A DNA stretch of 64,000 nt from Terrimesophilobacter sp038243605. GTDB taxonomy: Bacteria; Actinomycetota; Actinomycetes; Actinomycetales; Microbacteriaceae. Below the pieces are notes generated by a model that did not search any database, was not told the origin of the DNA, and saw only the letters and a program-made list of their open reading frames with translations. The stretch spans positions 1 to 64,000 of the forward strand of contig JBBSQX010000009.1 of assembly GCA_038243605.1 (NCBI GenBank). The letters are read 5' to 3'. How positions within the stretch are numbered: the stretch's first letter is position 1; each line of letters begins with the position of its first letter. A program made the translations under genes and the position numbers. This document shows positions 1-8,272 of this stretch, in pieces.

Positions 1-28
1 GTATTGTGCGACGCGGCCCAAGACGCCC

Positions 29-87
29 TTGTGTGCGCACTTTTCGTCGTGTAGCGGGCCCGGTTGGCGAATAAAAGTGCGCACAAA
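29..87. repeat. Inverted repeat with 13-bp arms left of the desulfurase-like gene
   Basis: Positions 32-44 (TGTGCGCACTTTT) are the exact reverse complement of 73-85, with a 28-bp loop. Each arm also contains the palindrome GTGCGCAC. It lies about 145 bp past the stop of the leftward gene that follows, so it may be a distal terminator or an operator for something outside the window. Apart from this dyad I see no gene or clear signal in positions 1-230; the open frames there are composition-driven. Confidence 0.6.
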
Positions 88-230
88 CGGGTCAGGCGGG
101 GTGCGCCGCGGTGCTGCGGTGTGCTACGCGTTGTGGATCAGGCGACAGGGGTGCGGCGCGAGACGGTGCGGCTAGCCGGCGCGGTGTTGCTAGTCGGCGC
201 GGTGCGGCGGGGATGACGCGTGCGGGGCCG

Positions 231-1439
231 TCAGAGCTGCGCGAGGAACTCGGTGAGGCCCGCCAGTAGCCGGTCGATATCGTCGCTGCTCGTATAAGGA
301 GCAAGCCCAACGCGCAGTCCACCCTCGTCGCCGAGGCCGAGGTGGTGGCTCGCTTCGAGCGCATAAAAGTTGCTGGATGGCGCATCCACTTTGCGGGCGG
401 CGAGGAACTCGTAGGCATCCAGCGTGTCTCTGCCCTCAATGGTGAGCAGCAGCGTGGGCGTGCGGTGCGCTGCACGCGAATATACGGTCACGGCGGGCAT
501 CGCTGCCAAGCCGGCTTCTAGACGCGCCAGCAGGGCATCCTCGTGGGCCTCAAGGCGTGTGAAGGCATCCTTCAGCCGGTCTCGACGCGATGAGGCACCG
601 TGATCGTCTCCACCCATGGTGGAGAGGTAGTCCACGGCGGCAGCAACGCCGGACAGCATTTCGTAGGGAAGCGTGCCGAACTCGAAACGCTCCGGCACCT
701 CGTTGGTTGAGGGCAGCAGTTTGTCGGGGTGCAGCGTCTCGAGCAGTGCGGGTGAAGCGACGAGCGCACCAAGGTGCGGCCCGAGGAACTTGTACGGCGA
801 GCAGGAGTAGAAGTCAGCGCCAAGCGCCGCCATATCCACGAAGGCGTGCGCGGTGAAGTGAACGCCGTCCACGTAGACGAGAGCGCCAACCTTGTGCGCG
901 GCCGCCGAGATCGCGGCGATATCTGGTTTGGTGCCGATCAGGTTCGAGGCGGCCGTGACGGCGACGAGTTTCGTGCGGTCAGTCAGCACCGAATCGATGT
1001 TGTCGAGTTCGCCCGTTTCGGGGTTGAACTCCAACCAGCGCAGGGTGGCACCGGTGCGCTCTGCCGCTTGCACCCACGGACGGATGTTGGAGTCGTGATC
1101 GAGGCGCGTCACGACAACCTCATCGCCGGCCTGCCAATTGCGGGAGATCCATCGGGAGAAGTCGTAGCAAAGCTGCGTGGCGCTGCGGCCGAAGACAACG
1201 CCGCCCGCCTCACCACCGACGAGGTCTGCGATGGCTGCTCTGGCATCCGCCACAGTCTTCTCCGCGCGGGACTCGCCCGTGGTGATCGTTCCGCGATTAG
1301 ATAGCGGCCCACTCATCGCCTCGGTGATGGCGTTGATCACGGCGGTGGGGGTTTGGGTGCCTCCTGGGCCGTCGAAGTGGGCGGATCCGTCAGCGAGTGC
1401 GGGAAAGTCGGCGCGAACCGAGTCAATGTCGTACGTCAT
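231..1439 (-). CDS. Cysteine-desulfurase-like class V aminotransferase
   Basis: A 402-residue fold-type I PLP enzyme of the cysteine desulfurase-like family. The PLP-binding Asp lies in YVDGVHFTAH (D191, H194) and the Schiff-base Lys in SCSPYKFLGPHLG (K217). The small C-terminal domain is complete. The family is related to SufS/CsdA but often stands alone, as here, with no suf partners nearby, so the true substrate is unclear. The ATG start at 1439 gives the usual family N-terminus (VRADFPAL). It is transcribed leftward and appears monocistronic. Confidence 0.85.
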   Translation of the reverse strand: MTYDIDSVRADFPALADGSAHFDGPGGTQTPTAVINAITEAMSGPLSNRGTITTGESRAEKTVADARAAIADLVGGEAGGVVFGRSATQLCYDFSRWISRNWQAGDEVVVTRLDHDSNIRPWVQAAERTGATLRWLEFNPETGELDNIDSVLTDRTKLVAVTAASNLIGTKPDIAAISAAAHKVGALVYVDGVHFTAHAFVDMAALGADFYSCSPYKFLGPHLGALVASPALLETLHPDKLLPSTNEVPERFEFGTLPYEMLSGVAAAVDYLSTMGGDDHGASSRRDRLKDAFTRLEAHEDALLARLEAGLAAMPAVTVYSRAAHRTPTLLLTIEGRDTLDAYEFLAARKVDAPSSNFYALEASHHLGLGDEGGLRVGLAPYTSSDDIDRLLAGLTEFLAQL

Positions 1440-1515
1440 GGCTCGAATCTATCCTCTGTCGCCAGAGATGCATATCCAACGATGCAGATCAAGTGAAATC
1501 GATCACGCGAAGGAG

Positions 1516-1616
1516 GTCAGCCGATGCGAGTCAGCCGACGCAGACTAAACGTGGCAGGTCAGCCGATGCAGGTCAGCCGACGCGAGTCAGCCGATGCGAG
1601 TCAGCCGACGCAGATC
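1516..1616. repeat. 14-bp tandem repeat, about 7 units, running into the end of a fluC gene
   Basis: The unit is GTCAGCCGAYGCRR. Copies begin at 1516, 1530, 1558, 1572, 1586 and 1600; the unit at 1544 is degenerate. The period is exactly 14 bp. The last unit contains the stop codon and the final codons of the fluC paralogue whose coding region ends at 1601. Units alternate between GATGC and GACGC, which suggests duplication of a 28-bp dimer. Confidence 0.85.
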
Positions 1617-1978
1617 AGGAACCCGGCCAAACACGCACCGAACCCGACGACCAAGTTCGATCCAATGTTGAGAAGCGCAACCCCCCAGCGCGCGTGCGTC
1701 ATGAGTTGAATCGTCTCAACGCTGAACGTGCTGAACGTGGTGAGACCTCCGCACACCCCGGTGAGGATGATGAGCTGCAGTTCGTCAGACATCCCTTGGG
1801 ATTGCGCGAGGCCGAGTGCTACCCCGCCGAGCGCAGACCCGAGCGCATTCACGAGGAGCACTGCCCACGGAAAGCTTTCGGCCCGTGAGACGCGAGAGAG
1901 TGCCCGTGAGAGCAGGTATCGCAGCATTGTTGCCACCCCGCCCGCGGCGAGCGTGACAAGAACCAGGGCCGGGTTCAT
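1601..1978 (-). CDS. crcB: FluC/CrcB fluoride channel, second subunit
   Basis: A 125-residue, four-TM small membrane protein of the FluC family, which exports fluoride down its gradient. The signature GGLTTFSTFSVE (F-box phenylalanines and the TM3 break region) and the TM2 Asn (NALGS) are present. The ATG at 1978 is chosen because it overlaps the stop of the upstream paralogue by 4 bp and starts the hydrophobic N-terminus; the longer open frame upstream is shadow. Two tandem fluC genes usually form a heterodimer in Gram-positive bacteria. The C-terminus is short and reads into the 14-bp tandem repeat. Confidence 0.9.
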   Translation of the reverse strand: MNPALVLVTLAAGGVATMLRYLLSRALSRVSRAESFPWAVLLVNALGSALGGVALGLAQSQGMSDELQLIILTGVCGGLTTFSTFSVETIQLMTHARWGVALLNIGSNLVVGFGACLAGFLICVG

Positions 1979-2412
1979 TCGTCGACCCAGTCGATCGGTG
2001 TGGAGACTTTGCCCACGCGCAGCCCTATCGCTGCGGCGGTGAACCCAAGAACGAGCGACAGCACAAGGTACACGGCGGCCATCATCCAGAGTCCGGATGT
2101 CGTGCTCTCCACGAGCGAGACCATCACGGCTGAGAATGTTGTGAATGAACCGAGAAGGCCAGCACCGAGGCCAGCTTTCAACCATTCGGGAGCACGCGAC
2201 CACAGTCTGGCGACGATGAGGGCGAGAGTGAAGGCGCCGACGACATTGACGATGAGAGTGCTGAACGGAAATTCGGCTGCCGTGTGGGGGAGCAGTGTGT
2301 CAATGGCGAGGCGCAACCCTGTGCCGCACATCCCACCGATGAGGGCGGCCAAAAGTGCCCACAGTGGCGCCTGAGCCTTTGTGGGGCTGGGTGGTGCAGA
2401 GCGCTGCTTCAC
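1975..2412 (-). CDS. crcB: FluC/CrcB fluoride channel, first subunit
   Basis: A 145-residue FluC paralogue with four predicted TM helices. It carries the TM2 Asn (NVVGAF) and the signature GSFTTFSAV. About 20 polar residues (rich in Ser, Pro and Lys) precede TM1. It is translationally coupled to the second fluC gene by a 4-bp overlap, and the pair should form a dual-topology-derived heterodimeric fluoride channel. No fluoride riboswitch is evident in the short gap (2413-2459) that separates it from the upstream potassium importer gene. Confidence 0.9.
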   Translation of the reverse strand: MKQRSAPPSPTKAQAPLWALLAALIGGMCGTGLRLAIDTLLPHTAAEFPFSTLIVNVVGAFTLALIVARLWSRAPEWLKAGLGAGLLGSFTTFSAVMVSLVESTTSGLWMMAAVYLVLSLVLGFTAAAIGLRVGKVSTPIDWVDE

Positions 2413-2459
2413 GTCACTAGTGTTTCAGTTCGCGGGGGCACGCTGCCACCAAGGTTCGG

Positions 2460-4526
2460 TCATTTTGGTTTTTTCGCACCCGTGCGTGCGGGGGGAAGCT
2501 GTTTGCGGATGACAGCCTTACGCACAGGCTCGCCGCGGCGTTCCTGGCCAGGCAGGGGGCGGCCGGGGCGCGCGTACAGTGCCTGCGAGGAATCCAGCAG
2601 CCATGGCACGAGCGCGATGGCGACGCCGTGGCACAGCATGAGTTTGTGGCGAATGCGTCTGGCTTTGTGGTTGTGCAGCAGGTTCTCCCACCAGTGGCCA
2701 ACAATGAACTGCGGCATGTACACGGTGGTGACTTCTGCACCATGGTCTTCGCGGCGCTTCTTGATGTATTTGATGAGCGGAAAGCTGATGTCGCGGTAGG
2801 GCGACTGAATGATGTTCAGCGGCACCTGAATCTTGCGTTCCTTCCACTGCTTCTTCAGCAAAGCGGTCTGTTCGTCATCGATGGAGCAGTGCACCGCTTC
2901 GAGGCTTTCGTGACGTGCAGCAATCGCGTAGTCGAGTGCTTTGAGTGTGGGCTTCTGCAGTTTGCCGACAAGAACGATCGCATGGTCACCGTTGGAGCCA
3001 AAGATCGTGGAGTTGTCGACCGCGAGATCCCGCTCCACCTTTTGGTAGTAGCGGTTCACGCCGAGCATCAAAAAGTAAAGAACCGGCCCGATGGCAAAAA
3101 CAAGCCAGGCGCCGTGCGTGAACTTTGTCACGGTGACAACGATGAGAACGACGCCGGTGAGTAGCGCACCAAAGGAGTTGATCGAAAGGCTCCGGATGAT
3201 CTGCCCGCGCCCCTTCGTCATGGGCTTACCGTTCGCACCCTCGCGAAGCTCACGCAACCAGTGCTTGACCATCCCAGACTGCCCGAGAGTGAACGAGACG
3301 AAAACACCGATGATGTAGAGCTGGATGAGCGCCGTCAGGTTGGCTTGGTAGACGATCAGCAGGATGACGGCGCCGAGTCCGAGCACGAGAACACCGTTGG
3401 AGTACACGAGGCGGTCGCCGCGCGTAGAGAGTGATTTGGGCGCGTAACCGTCACGCGCGAGCACGGAGCCGAGCAAGGGGAATCCGTTGAACGCGGTGTT
3501 GGCGGCCAACAGCAGAACGGCGGCGGTGACCGCCTGGATCACGTAGAACAGAATCTGATTGTCTCCGCCGAACACGGCGGCGGCGAGTTGAGCCATGACG
3601 CTGCGCTGCGGGTCGGTCGCACAGTTGGCGAAACCGACGAGGTCGCACGGGTCCTCTGCGTAGTGAATGCCAGACACGATCGCGAGGGTGGTGACGCCAG
3701 CGAACAGGGTGATGGCGATGCCGCCCATGAGCGCAAGCGTTGTCTTCGCGTTCTTCACCTTCGGGGTGCGGAAGGCAGGAACGCCGTTGGCGACCGCTTC
3801 TACTCCGGTGAGGGCGCTGCATCCGCTGGCGAAAGAACGCAGAAGAAGCAGCACGATGCCGACCTGGGTGAACTGCTCAGCTTTGACCGCGTACGCAGCG
3901 GATTCGGCGACGGGCGCATCACCCAGCATCGTGCGGATGAGGCCAACGCCGATCATGAGCACGACGCTCGCGATGAACAGGTAGGTGGGCAGGGCGAACG
4001 CTTTGCTTGATTCGCGCACACCGCGCAGGTTCACGGCGGCCAGAAGAATGATGAAGCCAACGGCCAACTCGACCCGCCACGGGTTCATCACGGGGAAGGC
4101 AGAGATGAGGTTGTCGACGCCGCTCGCCACCGACACCGCCACGGTGAGGATGTAGTCGATGAGTAGGGCGCTCGCGACAATAAGCCCAGCCTTCTCGCCG
4201 AGGTTTTTGTGCGCGACCTCGAAGTCGCCACCGCCGGAAGGGTACGCCTTGATCAGTTGGCGGTACGAGAGCACCACGGTGAGCAGAACAACGATGACAG
4301 CAGCAGCAACCCAGGGCGCGAAGCTCAGAAAACTGAGGCCGCCGATGGTGAGAATCATTAACAGTTCTTGCGGCCCGTACGCCACCGAGGAGAGCGCGTC
4401 GCTCGCGAAGATGGGTAGGGCGAGGTGCTTGGGGAGCAGTTGGCCCTCAAGCTTGTCTGACGGTAGCGGATCTCCGATAAGCCAGCGCTTCGGGGACCGA
4501 ACTTCTGTAGTCACGAGGTGCGACAC
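2460..4526 (-). CDS. KimA-like APC-superfamily potassium importer
   Basis: About 688 residues. The N-terminal half closely follows the Bacillus KimA (YdaO) pattern: SDALSSVAYGPQELL, SYRQLIKAYPSGGGD, LGEKAGLIVASALLIDYILTVAVSVASG, and SGCSALTGVEAVANGVPAF. These lie in a 12-TM LeuT-fold domain, followed by a cytoplasmic domain (FGSNGDHAIVLVGKLQ onward) and a basic tail. KimA proteins import K+ with protons; a generic amino-acid permease is the alternative. I prefer GTG 4526 or GTG 4514 over the upstream ATG 4613, because AGGAG lies just upstream and the extra N-terminus is unlike the family. No c-di-AMP riboswitch is recognisable upstream. Confidence 0.75.
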   Translation of the reverse strand: MSHLVTTEVRSPKRWLIGDPLPSDKLEGQLLPKHLALPIFASDALSSVAYGPQELLMILTIGGLSFLSFAPWVAAAVIVVLLTVVLSYRQLIKAYPSGGGDFEVAHKNLGEKAGLIVASALLIDYILTVAVSVASGVDNLISAFPVMNPWRVELAVGFIILLAAVNLRGVRESSKAFALPTYLFIASVVLMIGVGLIRTMLGDAPVAESAAYAVKAEQFTQVGIVLLLLRSFASGCSALTGVEAVANGVPAFRTPKVKNAKTTLALMGGIAITLFAGVTTLAIVSGIHYAEDPCDLVGFANCATDPQRSVMAQLAAAVFGGDNQILFYVIQAVTAAVLLLAANTAFNGFPLLGSVLARDGYAPKSLSTRGDRLVYSNGVLVLGLGAVILLIVYQANLTALIQLYIIGVFVSFTLGQSGMVKHWLRELREGANGKPMTKGRGQIIRSLSINSFGALLTGVVLIVVTVTKFTHGAWLVFAIGPVLYFLMLGVNRYYQKVERDLAVDNSTIFGSNGDHAIVLVGKLQKPTLKALDYAIAARHESLEAVHCSIDDEQTALLKKQWKERKIQVPLNIIQSPYRDISFPLIKYIKKRREDHGAEVTTVYMPQFIVGHWWENLLHNHKARRIRHKLMLCHGVAIALVPWLLDSSQALYARPGRPLPGQERRGEPVRKAVIRKQLPPARTGAKKPK

Positions 4527-4770
4527 TACTCCTATTCCGGCCCCGCGAACGTACGAGAAGAAAAAAATACTTTGATCAGCTTTTGCCGGTGAGTTCGGCA
4601 CGCACCTCGTCAAGCTTCGCCTTGAGTTCGCGGGCTGTCAGATCGGTCAACTCGTTGCGAGTGGCCACGCTGCGGCGAGGTCGGCGCGAAGGCCCTTCAT
4701 GGCCTGATTCACCTTCAGGCCTCGGCAAGGCGGCGCACCGAGTCGCTGACGTCGCAGGTAGATTCAGGTC

Positions 4771-5937
4771 ATGAACGACATTGCAATGGGGCAGCGCGCG
4801 CACGGGCTCGACGCGGTCGAGGTCACACAACAACTCATCCGCATCGATTCTGTGAACCCTGAGCTCGTGCCAGGGGCTGCGGGTGAAGCCGAAATCGCTG
4901 AGTGGTGCACTGAATGGCTTGTGGACCGCGGCTTCGAGGTGCAACGGCTTGGCACGCCAGAGCGGCCCACGGTTGTCGGCATTCTGCGCGGCACCGGGGG
5001 CGGCAGATCGCTCATGCTAAACGGCCACCTCGACACCGTGGGGGTTGCCGGCTACGACGGTGACCCGTTCGCTGGCGAGGTACGCGACGGCAACGTGTAC
5101 GGCAGAGGTGCCTTCGACATGAAGGCGGGTGTCGCCGCGATCATGGTTGCCGCCGCCCGTGCTGCGTCAGCAAAACTCACCGGCGATGTGATTGTCACAC
5201 TTGTTTCTGACGAGGAGTTTGGCAGCAGGGGAACGCAGGATGCGCTCGCCGCCGTCACCGCAGATGCTGCGATCGTCACCGAGCCAAGCGAAATGCACCT
5301 CGTGCTCGCCCACCGCGGGTTCGCGTGGTTCGAAATCGAACTCGCCGGCGTGGCCGCTCACGGCTCCATGCCACACCAGGGTGTCGACGCGATTGCGCAC
5401 GCGGGGCTCGTGATGCGGGCGCTCGATGAACTGCGGTCGCGGTTCGAATCGGCGCTGCCTCATCCACTGCTCGGTTACGGGGCCGTGCGCGTGTCGATGG
5501 TCTCGGGCGGAACAGATGCGGCAACAGTGGCCGATTCGTGCATCCTCACGATTGAGCGACGCACCCTTCCGGGCGAAACTCCTGACGCCGTGGAAGCAGA
5601 GTTGCGGGCGGTGCTCGACGAGCTCGCCCAGACCACTGATGACTTTCAGTTCGAGTTGCGCAGGCTCGTTGCGCGGGGTGCGTTCGAGGCGGATGCACAC
5701 GGTGCGATCGTGAGTGCCGTCGCGCAGAGCGCCGAACGTGTGCTCGGCAGGCCAGCGCCCTCCAGGGGAGAGCCGTTCTGGACGGATGCGGGGCTCATCC
5801 TCGAGGCAGGCATACCGTGCCTGCTTCTCGGGGTCGACGGCGGGGGTGCGCACGCCGACACGGAGTGGGCCACCGTGGAGTCGATTGAGCAGCTCACCGA
5901 CATTCTTGAGGGAACCATTCGCGACTTCTGTGTCTAG
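4771..5937 (+). CDS. M20 family metallopeptidase (ArgE/DapE/ACY1 type)
   Basis: A 388-residue zinc-dependent amidohydrolase. Visible active-site elements are LNGHLDTV (metal ligand H86, catalytic D88), GRGAFDMKAG (bridging D116), SDEEFGS (catalytic and metal glutamates at 148-149), VTEPSE, and a C-terminal HADTEW containing the last metal His. The dimerisation lid domain lies between. The family hydrolyses N-acyl amino acids or succinyl-diaminopimelate. The long helper N-terminus and lone context suggest a general deacylase, and the substrate cannot be read from sequence. Confidence 0.85.
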   Translation: MNDIAMGQRAHGLDAVEVTQQLIRIDSVNPELVPGAAGEAEIAEWCTEWLVDRGFEVQRLGTPERPTVVGILRGTGGGRSLMLNGHLDTVGVAGYDGDPFAGEVRDGNVYGRGAFDMKAGVAAIMVAAARAASAKLTGDVIVTLVSDEEFGSRGTQDALAAVTADAAIVTEPSEMHLVLAHRGFAWFEIELAGVAAHGSMPHQGVDAIAHAGLVMRALDELRSRFESALPHPLLGYGAVRVSMVSGGTDAATVADSCILTIERRTLPGETPDAVEAELRAVLDELAQTTDDFQFELRRLVARGAFEADAHGAIVSAVAQSAERVLGRPAPSRGEPFWTDAGLILEAGIPCLLLGVDGGGAHADTEWATVESIEQLTDILEGTIRDFCV

Positions 5938-5942
5938 TTGCA

Positions 5943-6045
5943 CTTTCATCATTCAGGAGTGTGTGTGAACACTGTGACCAACGAGTCAGGAGTCAACCTG
6001 TCCAGCCCCATTGGTCTCGGTCGTCACATCACCTCCTGAATAATG
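5943..6045. repeat. About 105-bp palindromic intergenic element, copy 1
   Basis: The outer arms are CTTTCATCATTCAGGAG (5943-5959) and CTCCTGAATAATG (6033-6045), reverse complements with one mismatch. The inner sequence pairs only imperfectly (TGTGACCAACGAG against TCTCGGTCGTCACA). A second copy with the same outer arms and nearly the same length lies at 8469-8575. Placed just after the M20 peptidase gene, it can act as a terminator. The shared arms with different interiors suggest a small mobile palindrome. Confidence 0.7.
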
Positions 6046-6052
6046 GCAGGGC

Positions 6053-6083
6053 TTGACATTGACGTCGCGTCAACCTTTAACGT
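6053..6083 (+). promoter_or_regulatory. MerR-type promoter of the tipA-like gene
   Basis: The -35 TTGACA is at 6053-6058 and the -10 TAACGT at 6078-6083, separated by 19 bp, the overlong spacer typical of MerR-activated promoters. The perfect dyad TTGACG-TCG-CGTCAA occupies 6059-6073 inside the spacer. It is the expected autoregulatory operator of the downstream MerR/TipA-type protein. Confidence 0.8.
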
Positions 6084-6110
6084 GAGATGAGAGCACGGGA
6101 GGAGATGGCG

Positions 6111-6868
6111 ATGCGGTGGTCAATTCAGGAGATTGCGCGGCTTTCGGGCACGACGAGTCGGGCGCTGCGGCACTACGACGAGATCGGGTTGCTGGCGCCC
6201 AGCAGCATTGGCGCCAACGGCTACCGCTATACGACGAGGATGCGCTTGCCCGATTGCAGCGCATCCTGCTGCTGCGTGAACTCGGGCTCGCCTTGCCGGT
6301 CATCGTCGACGTGCTCGCTGGGCATGCGCACCACGCGGAAGCGCTGCTCACTCACCTGCATTGGTTGCAACGCGAGAAGGAGCGACTCGACCGCCAGATC
6401 GGTGCTGTCGAGACAACAATCAAAAAATTGGAAAGCAAGGAACCACTCATGGCAGAAGAAATGTTTGACGGATTTGATCACACCCAGCACAAGGCTGAGG
6501 TGGAGGAGCGCTGGGGTAAAGACGCGTACGCCGTCACCGACACCTTCTTTCGCTCTCAGTCCACGCAGGAGAAGGGCGACTGGAAGCGGCGCGCTGATGA
6601 GCTTGCGGCGGCGTGGATCGAGGGTGCGGCATCCGGGGTCACGCCCGACAGCGATGCGGCGCAGACCACCGCGCAGCGCCACTTTGACTGGTTGCGGGGA
6701 ATCCCCGGCACGCCGGGCGGCGGCGCGGGTGGGCCAACTAAGGAGTACTTCACCGGCCTCGCGCAGATGTATGTTGCTGACCCGCGATTTGCTGCGAACT
6801 ATGGTGGCCAGGAGGGTGCGGAGTTCGTGCGCGACGCTATGACGGTGTACGCGGAGCGCAACCTCTGA
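6111..6868 (+). pseudogene. tipA: TipAL-type MerR regulator with a frameshift
   Basis: The first frame encodes a MerR winged-helix start (IQEIARLSGTTSRALRHYDEIGLL ending NGYRY). The homologous continuation (YDEDALARLQRILLLRELGL, coiled coil, then TipAS domain) is in another frame. One base is missing at about 6228-6231, where GGCTACCGCTATACGAC would need one more T. Restored, the product would be about 252 residues, the normal TipAL length. GGAGGAG sits 6 nt before ATG 6111. It could be a true pseudogene, a sequencing error, or a gene that now makes only the short TipAS form. Confidence 0.8.
6449..6868 (+). CDS. TipAS-like drug-binding protein from an internal start
   Basis: 139 residues. 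They form a complete TipAS antibiotic-recognition domain (HTQHKAEVEERWG, a conserved WRRADEL-like helix, then a C-terminal GLAQMYVADPRFAANYGG). AAGGA at 6437-6441 is 7 nt before ATG 6449, a good independent ribosome site. In Streptomyces tipA the same message yields both TipAL and a free TipAS from an internal start; TipAS sequesters thiopeptides and other peptide drugs. Here the internal product would survive the upstream frameshift. Expression is inferred from the ribosome site only. Confidence 0.7.
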   Translation: MAEEMFDGFDHTQHKAEVEERWGKDAYAVTDTFFRSQSTQEKGDWKRRADELAAAWIEGAASGVTPDSDAAQTTAQRHFDWLRGIPGTPGGGAGGPTKEYFTGLAQMYVADPRFAANYGGQEGAEFVRDAMTVYAERNL

Positions 6869-6942
6869 GGCCGCGCGAGGTTGGCAGCCGCGTGCCAATC
6901 GCAGGGAGTCGGACCCCAAAATTGTTCAGCAACCCAAACAAT

Positions 6943-6983
6943 ATGTAAATGACACTTTACTTTTAGTGAAGTGTCATTTACAT
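6943..6983. promoter_or_regulatory. Perfect 15-bp dyad upstream of the CPBP operon
   Basis: ATGTAAATGACACTT (6943-6957) and AAGTGTCATTTACAT (6969-6983) are exact reverse complements separated by 11 bp. The dyad ends 7 bp before ATG 6991. No other regulator gene flanks this operon, so the XRE protein encoded third in it is the obvious candidate ligand. Binding here would block both promoter and start region. Confidence 0.75.
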
Positions 6984-6990
6984 TTAACCC

Positions 6991-7767
6991 ATGAACAAAC
7001 AGGCCGCAACAATCTCAACACCACAGGAACACCCGTCCGGTTCGCACCGCTCCACGCGCACAACATCCGTTGCTGTCGTGGCCGGTCTTCTGATGCTTCG
7101 CACGGCACTACTGCTCATCGGCGATGGCGTCAGTTACGGCATTGCCCGTTCATTCGATCCGGATGCCACGCTCGCCGGGGTGCTGCTCTACAGCAACGTG
7201 TTTGTGGTTGCTGTCGACATCATCACCGTGGCAACGCTGGCGTGGGCGCTTCATCGCGAAGGAAAAACTCTACGATCATTGGTCGACCGCTTTCGGTTCA
7301 CTGACATCAGCTGGGGGCTGCTGCTCTTCGTGATCGCGCTGATCGGGTTATTTGTCGCCACCTACATCGGCAACCTCATCGTGTATCAGGGTGCACCGCC
7401 GATGCCGCAAGGCCCCGTGCCGATCATCCCTCTGTGGCTCGGCCTTTGGTCCATCATTGTCTTGCCGATTACCGTCGCCATTGCCGAAGAGCTGCTGTAC
7501 CGCGGCTACCTGCAGACTCGATTGACCGCACGATTCGGTCTCTGGGTCGGACTCCTTCTACCCGCCTTCTTCTTTGGACTGCAGCATGTGGCCTTCAGCC
7601 TCACAACGCCAGAGGCCGCAATATCCCGCGTGATCGCCATGATTCTTGTTGGAGTCATGCTCGGGGCGCTCTACCTCTGGCGCAAGCGTCTCGGCCAGTT
7701 GATCATCGCCCACTGGCTCATCGACGTTGTCGGGCTCGGCCTTCCCCTTCTGTTGATCTCCCAGTGA
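6991..7767 (+). CDS. CPBP family intramembrane glutamic endopeptidase
   Basis: A 258-residue polytopic membrane protein of the CPBP/CAAX-like (Abi) family. The catalytic motifs are visible: EELLYRG (E166, E167, R171), FGLQHVAF (H199) and HWLIDVVGL (H241). Hydrophobic helices occupy most of residues 28-255. Bacterial members process membrane proteins or act in peptide self-immunity. It is first in an operon with a small membrane protein and an XRE regulator, which suggests a regulated stress or immunity function; the substrate is unknown. Confidence 0.85.
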   Translation: MNKQAATISTPQEHPSGSHRSTRTTSVAVVAGLLMLRTALLLIGDGVSYGIARSFDPDATLAGVLLYSNVFVVAVDIITVATLAWALHREGKTLRSLVDRFRFTDISWGLLLFVIALIGLFVATYIGNLIVYQGAPPMPQGPVPIIPLWLGLWSIIVLPITVAIAEELLYRGYLQTRLTARFGLWVGLLLPAFFFGLQHVAFSLTTPEAAISRVIAMILVGVMLGALYLWRKRLGQLIIAHWLIDVVGLGLPLLLISQ

Positions 7768-7850
7768 CAGAGAACCCAGTGACATAAACCCGAGTGACAT
7801 AAACCCAATGACCTCAAAACCCAACGACCTCAAAACCCAGTGACATCAAG
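7765..7850 (+). repeat. Degenerate short tandem repeats between operon genes
   Basis: After the CPBP stop the sequence repeats units of the type AACCCAGTGACATAA and AACCCAATGACCTCAAA about six times with drift. Each unit carries a TGA or TAA in one or more frames. No ORF or hairpin is evident. The array fills the whole gap between the first and second genes of the operon. Confidence 0.6.
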
Positions 7851-7870
7851 AAATAGTGAACGGAGTAATG

Positions 7871-8272
7871 ATGAATGAAAAGCAAATGAAACCCAATCAC
7901 CTCAAGCGATACATGTGGAGGTTCTTTTCTGGAATGGGGGTCTACATGATCCTTCTGTTCACAGCGATATTTTTCGCCGAGCCGATGGAGGAGGGGGTGG
8001 GTCATGTGCTGTGGGGCGTGCTGCCCATTCCAGCGATTCTCTTCATCGCGTGGTCGGTGATTCAGTTCAGCCGGGAGGCAGACGAGTTCGCTCGGCGCCA
8101 GCTGAATGAGTCGTTGGCCATCGGATTCGCGTTCGGTTCGGCACTCGTCGCAAGCTACGGAGTTCTTGACAGTTTTGGAGCTCCTCAGCTGTCATGGATG
8201 CTTGCGTTTGCCACCTACATGCTGTGCTGGGCTATCGGCTCGGCAGTCGTCAGCAGGCGGTACCGGTCATGA
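7871..8272 (+). CDS. Small membrane protein of the CPBP/XRE operon
   Basis: 133 residues with about four hydrophobic helices. A conserved-looking cytoplasmic stretch (FSREADEFARRQLNESLAIGFAFG) sits between the second and third. The ATG at 7871 is chosen because GGAG at 7862-7865 is 5 nt upstream; a GTG at 7856 is also open. The stop overlaps the XRE gene by 4 bp, so the two are translationally coupled. Small membrane proteins with this EFARR motif often precede a short XRE repressor, probably as its membrane partner. I do not know a specific function. Confidence 0.75.
   Translation: MNEKQMKPNHLKRYMWRFFSGMGVYMILLFTAIFFAEPMEEGVGHVLWGVLPIPAILFIAWSVIQFSREADEFARRQLNESLAIGFAFGSALVASYGVLDSFGAPQLSWMLAFATYMLCWAIGSAVVSRRYRS

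Noticed and set aside
4576..4668. A 30-codon GTG frame ending TDLTARELKAKLDEVRAELTGKS that looks like a small helical protein
   Set aside because: Attractive helix, but no ribosome site or promoter is visible, and it abuts the KimA-like gene start region. Not called without conservation evidence.
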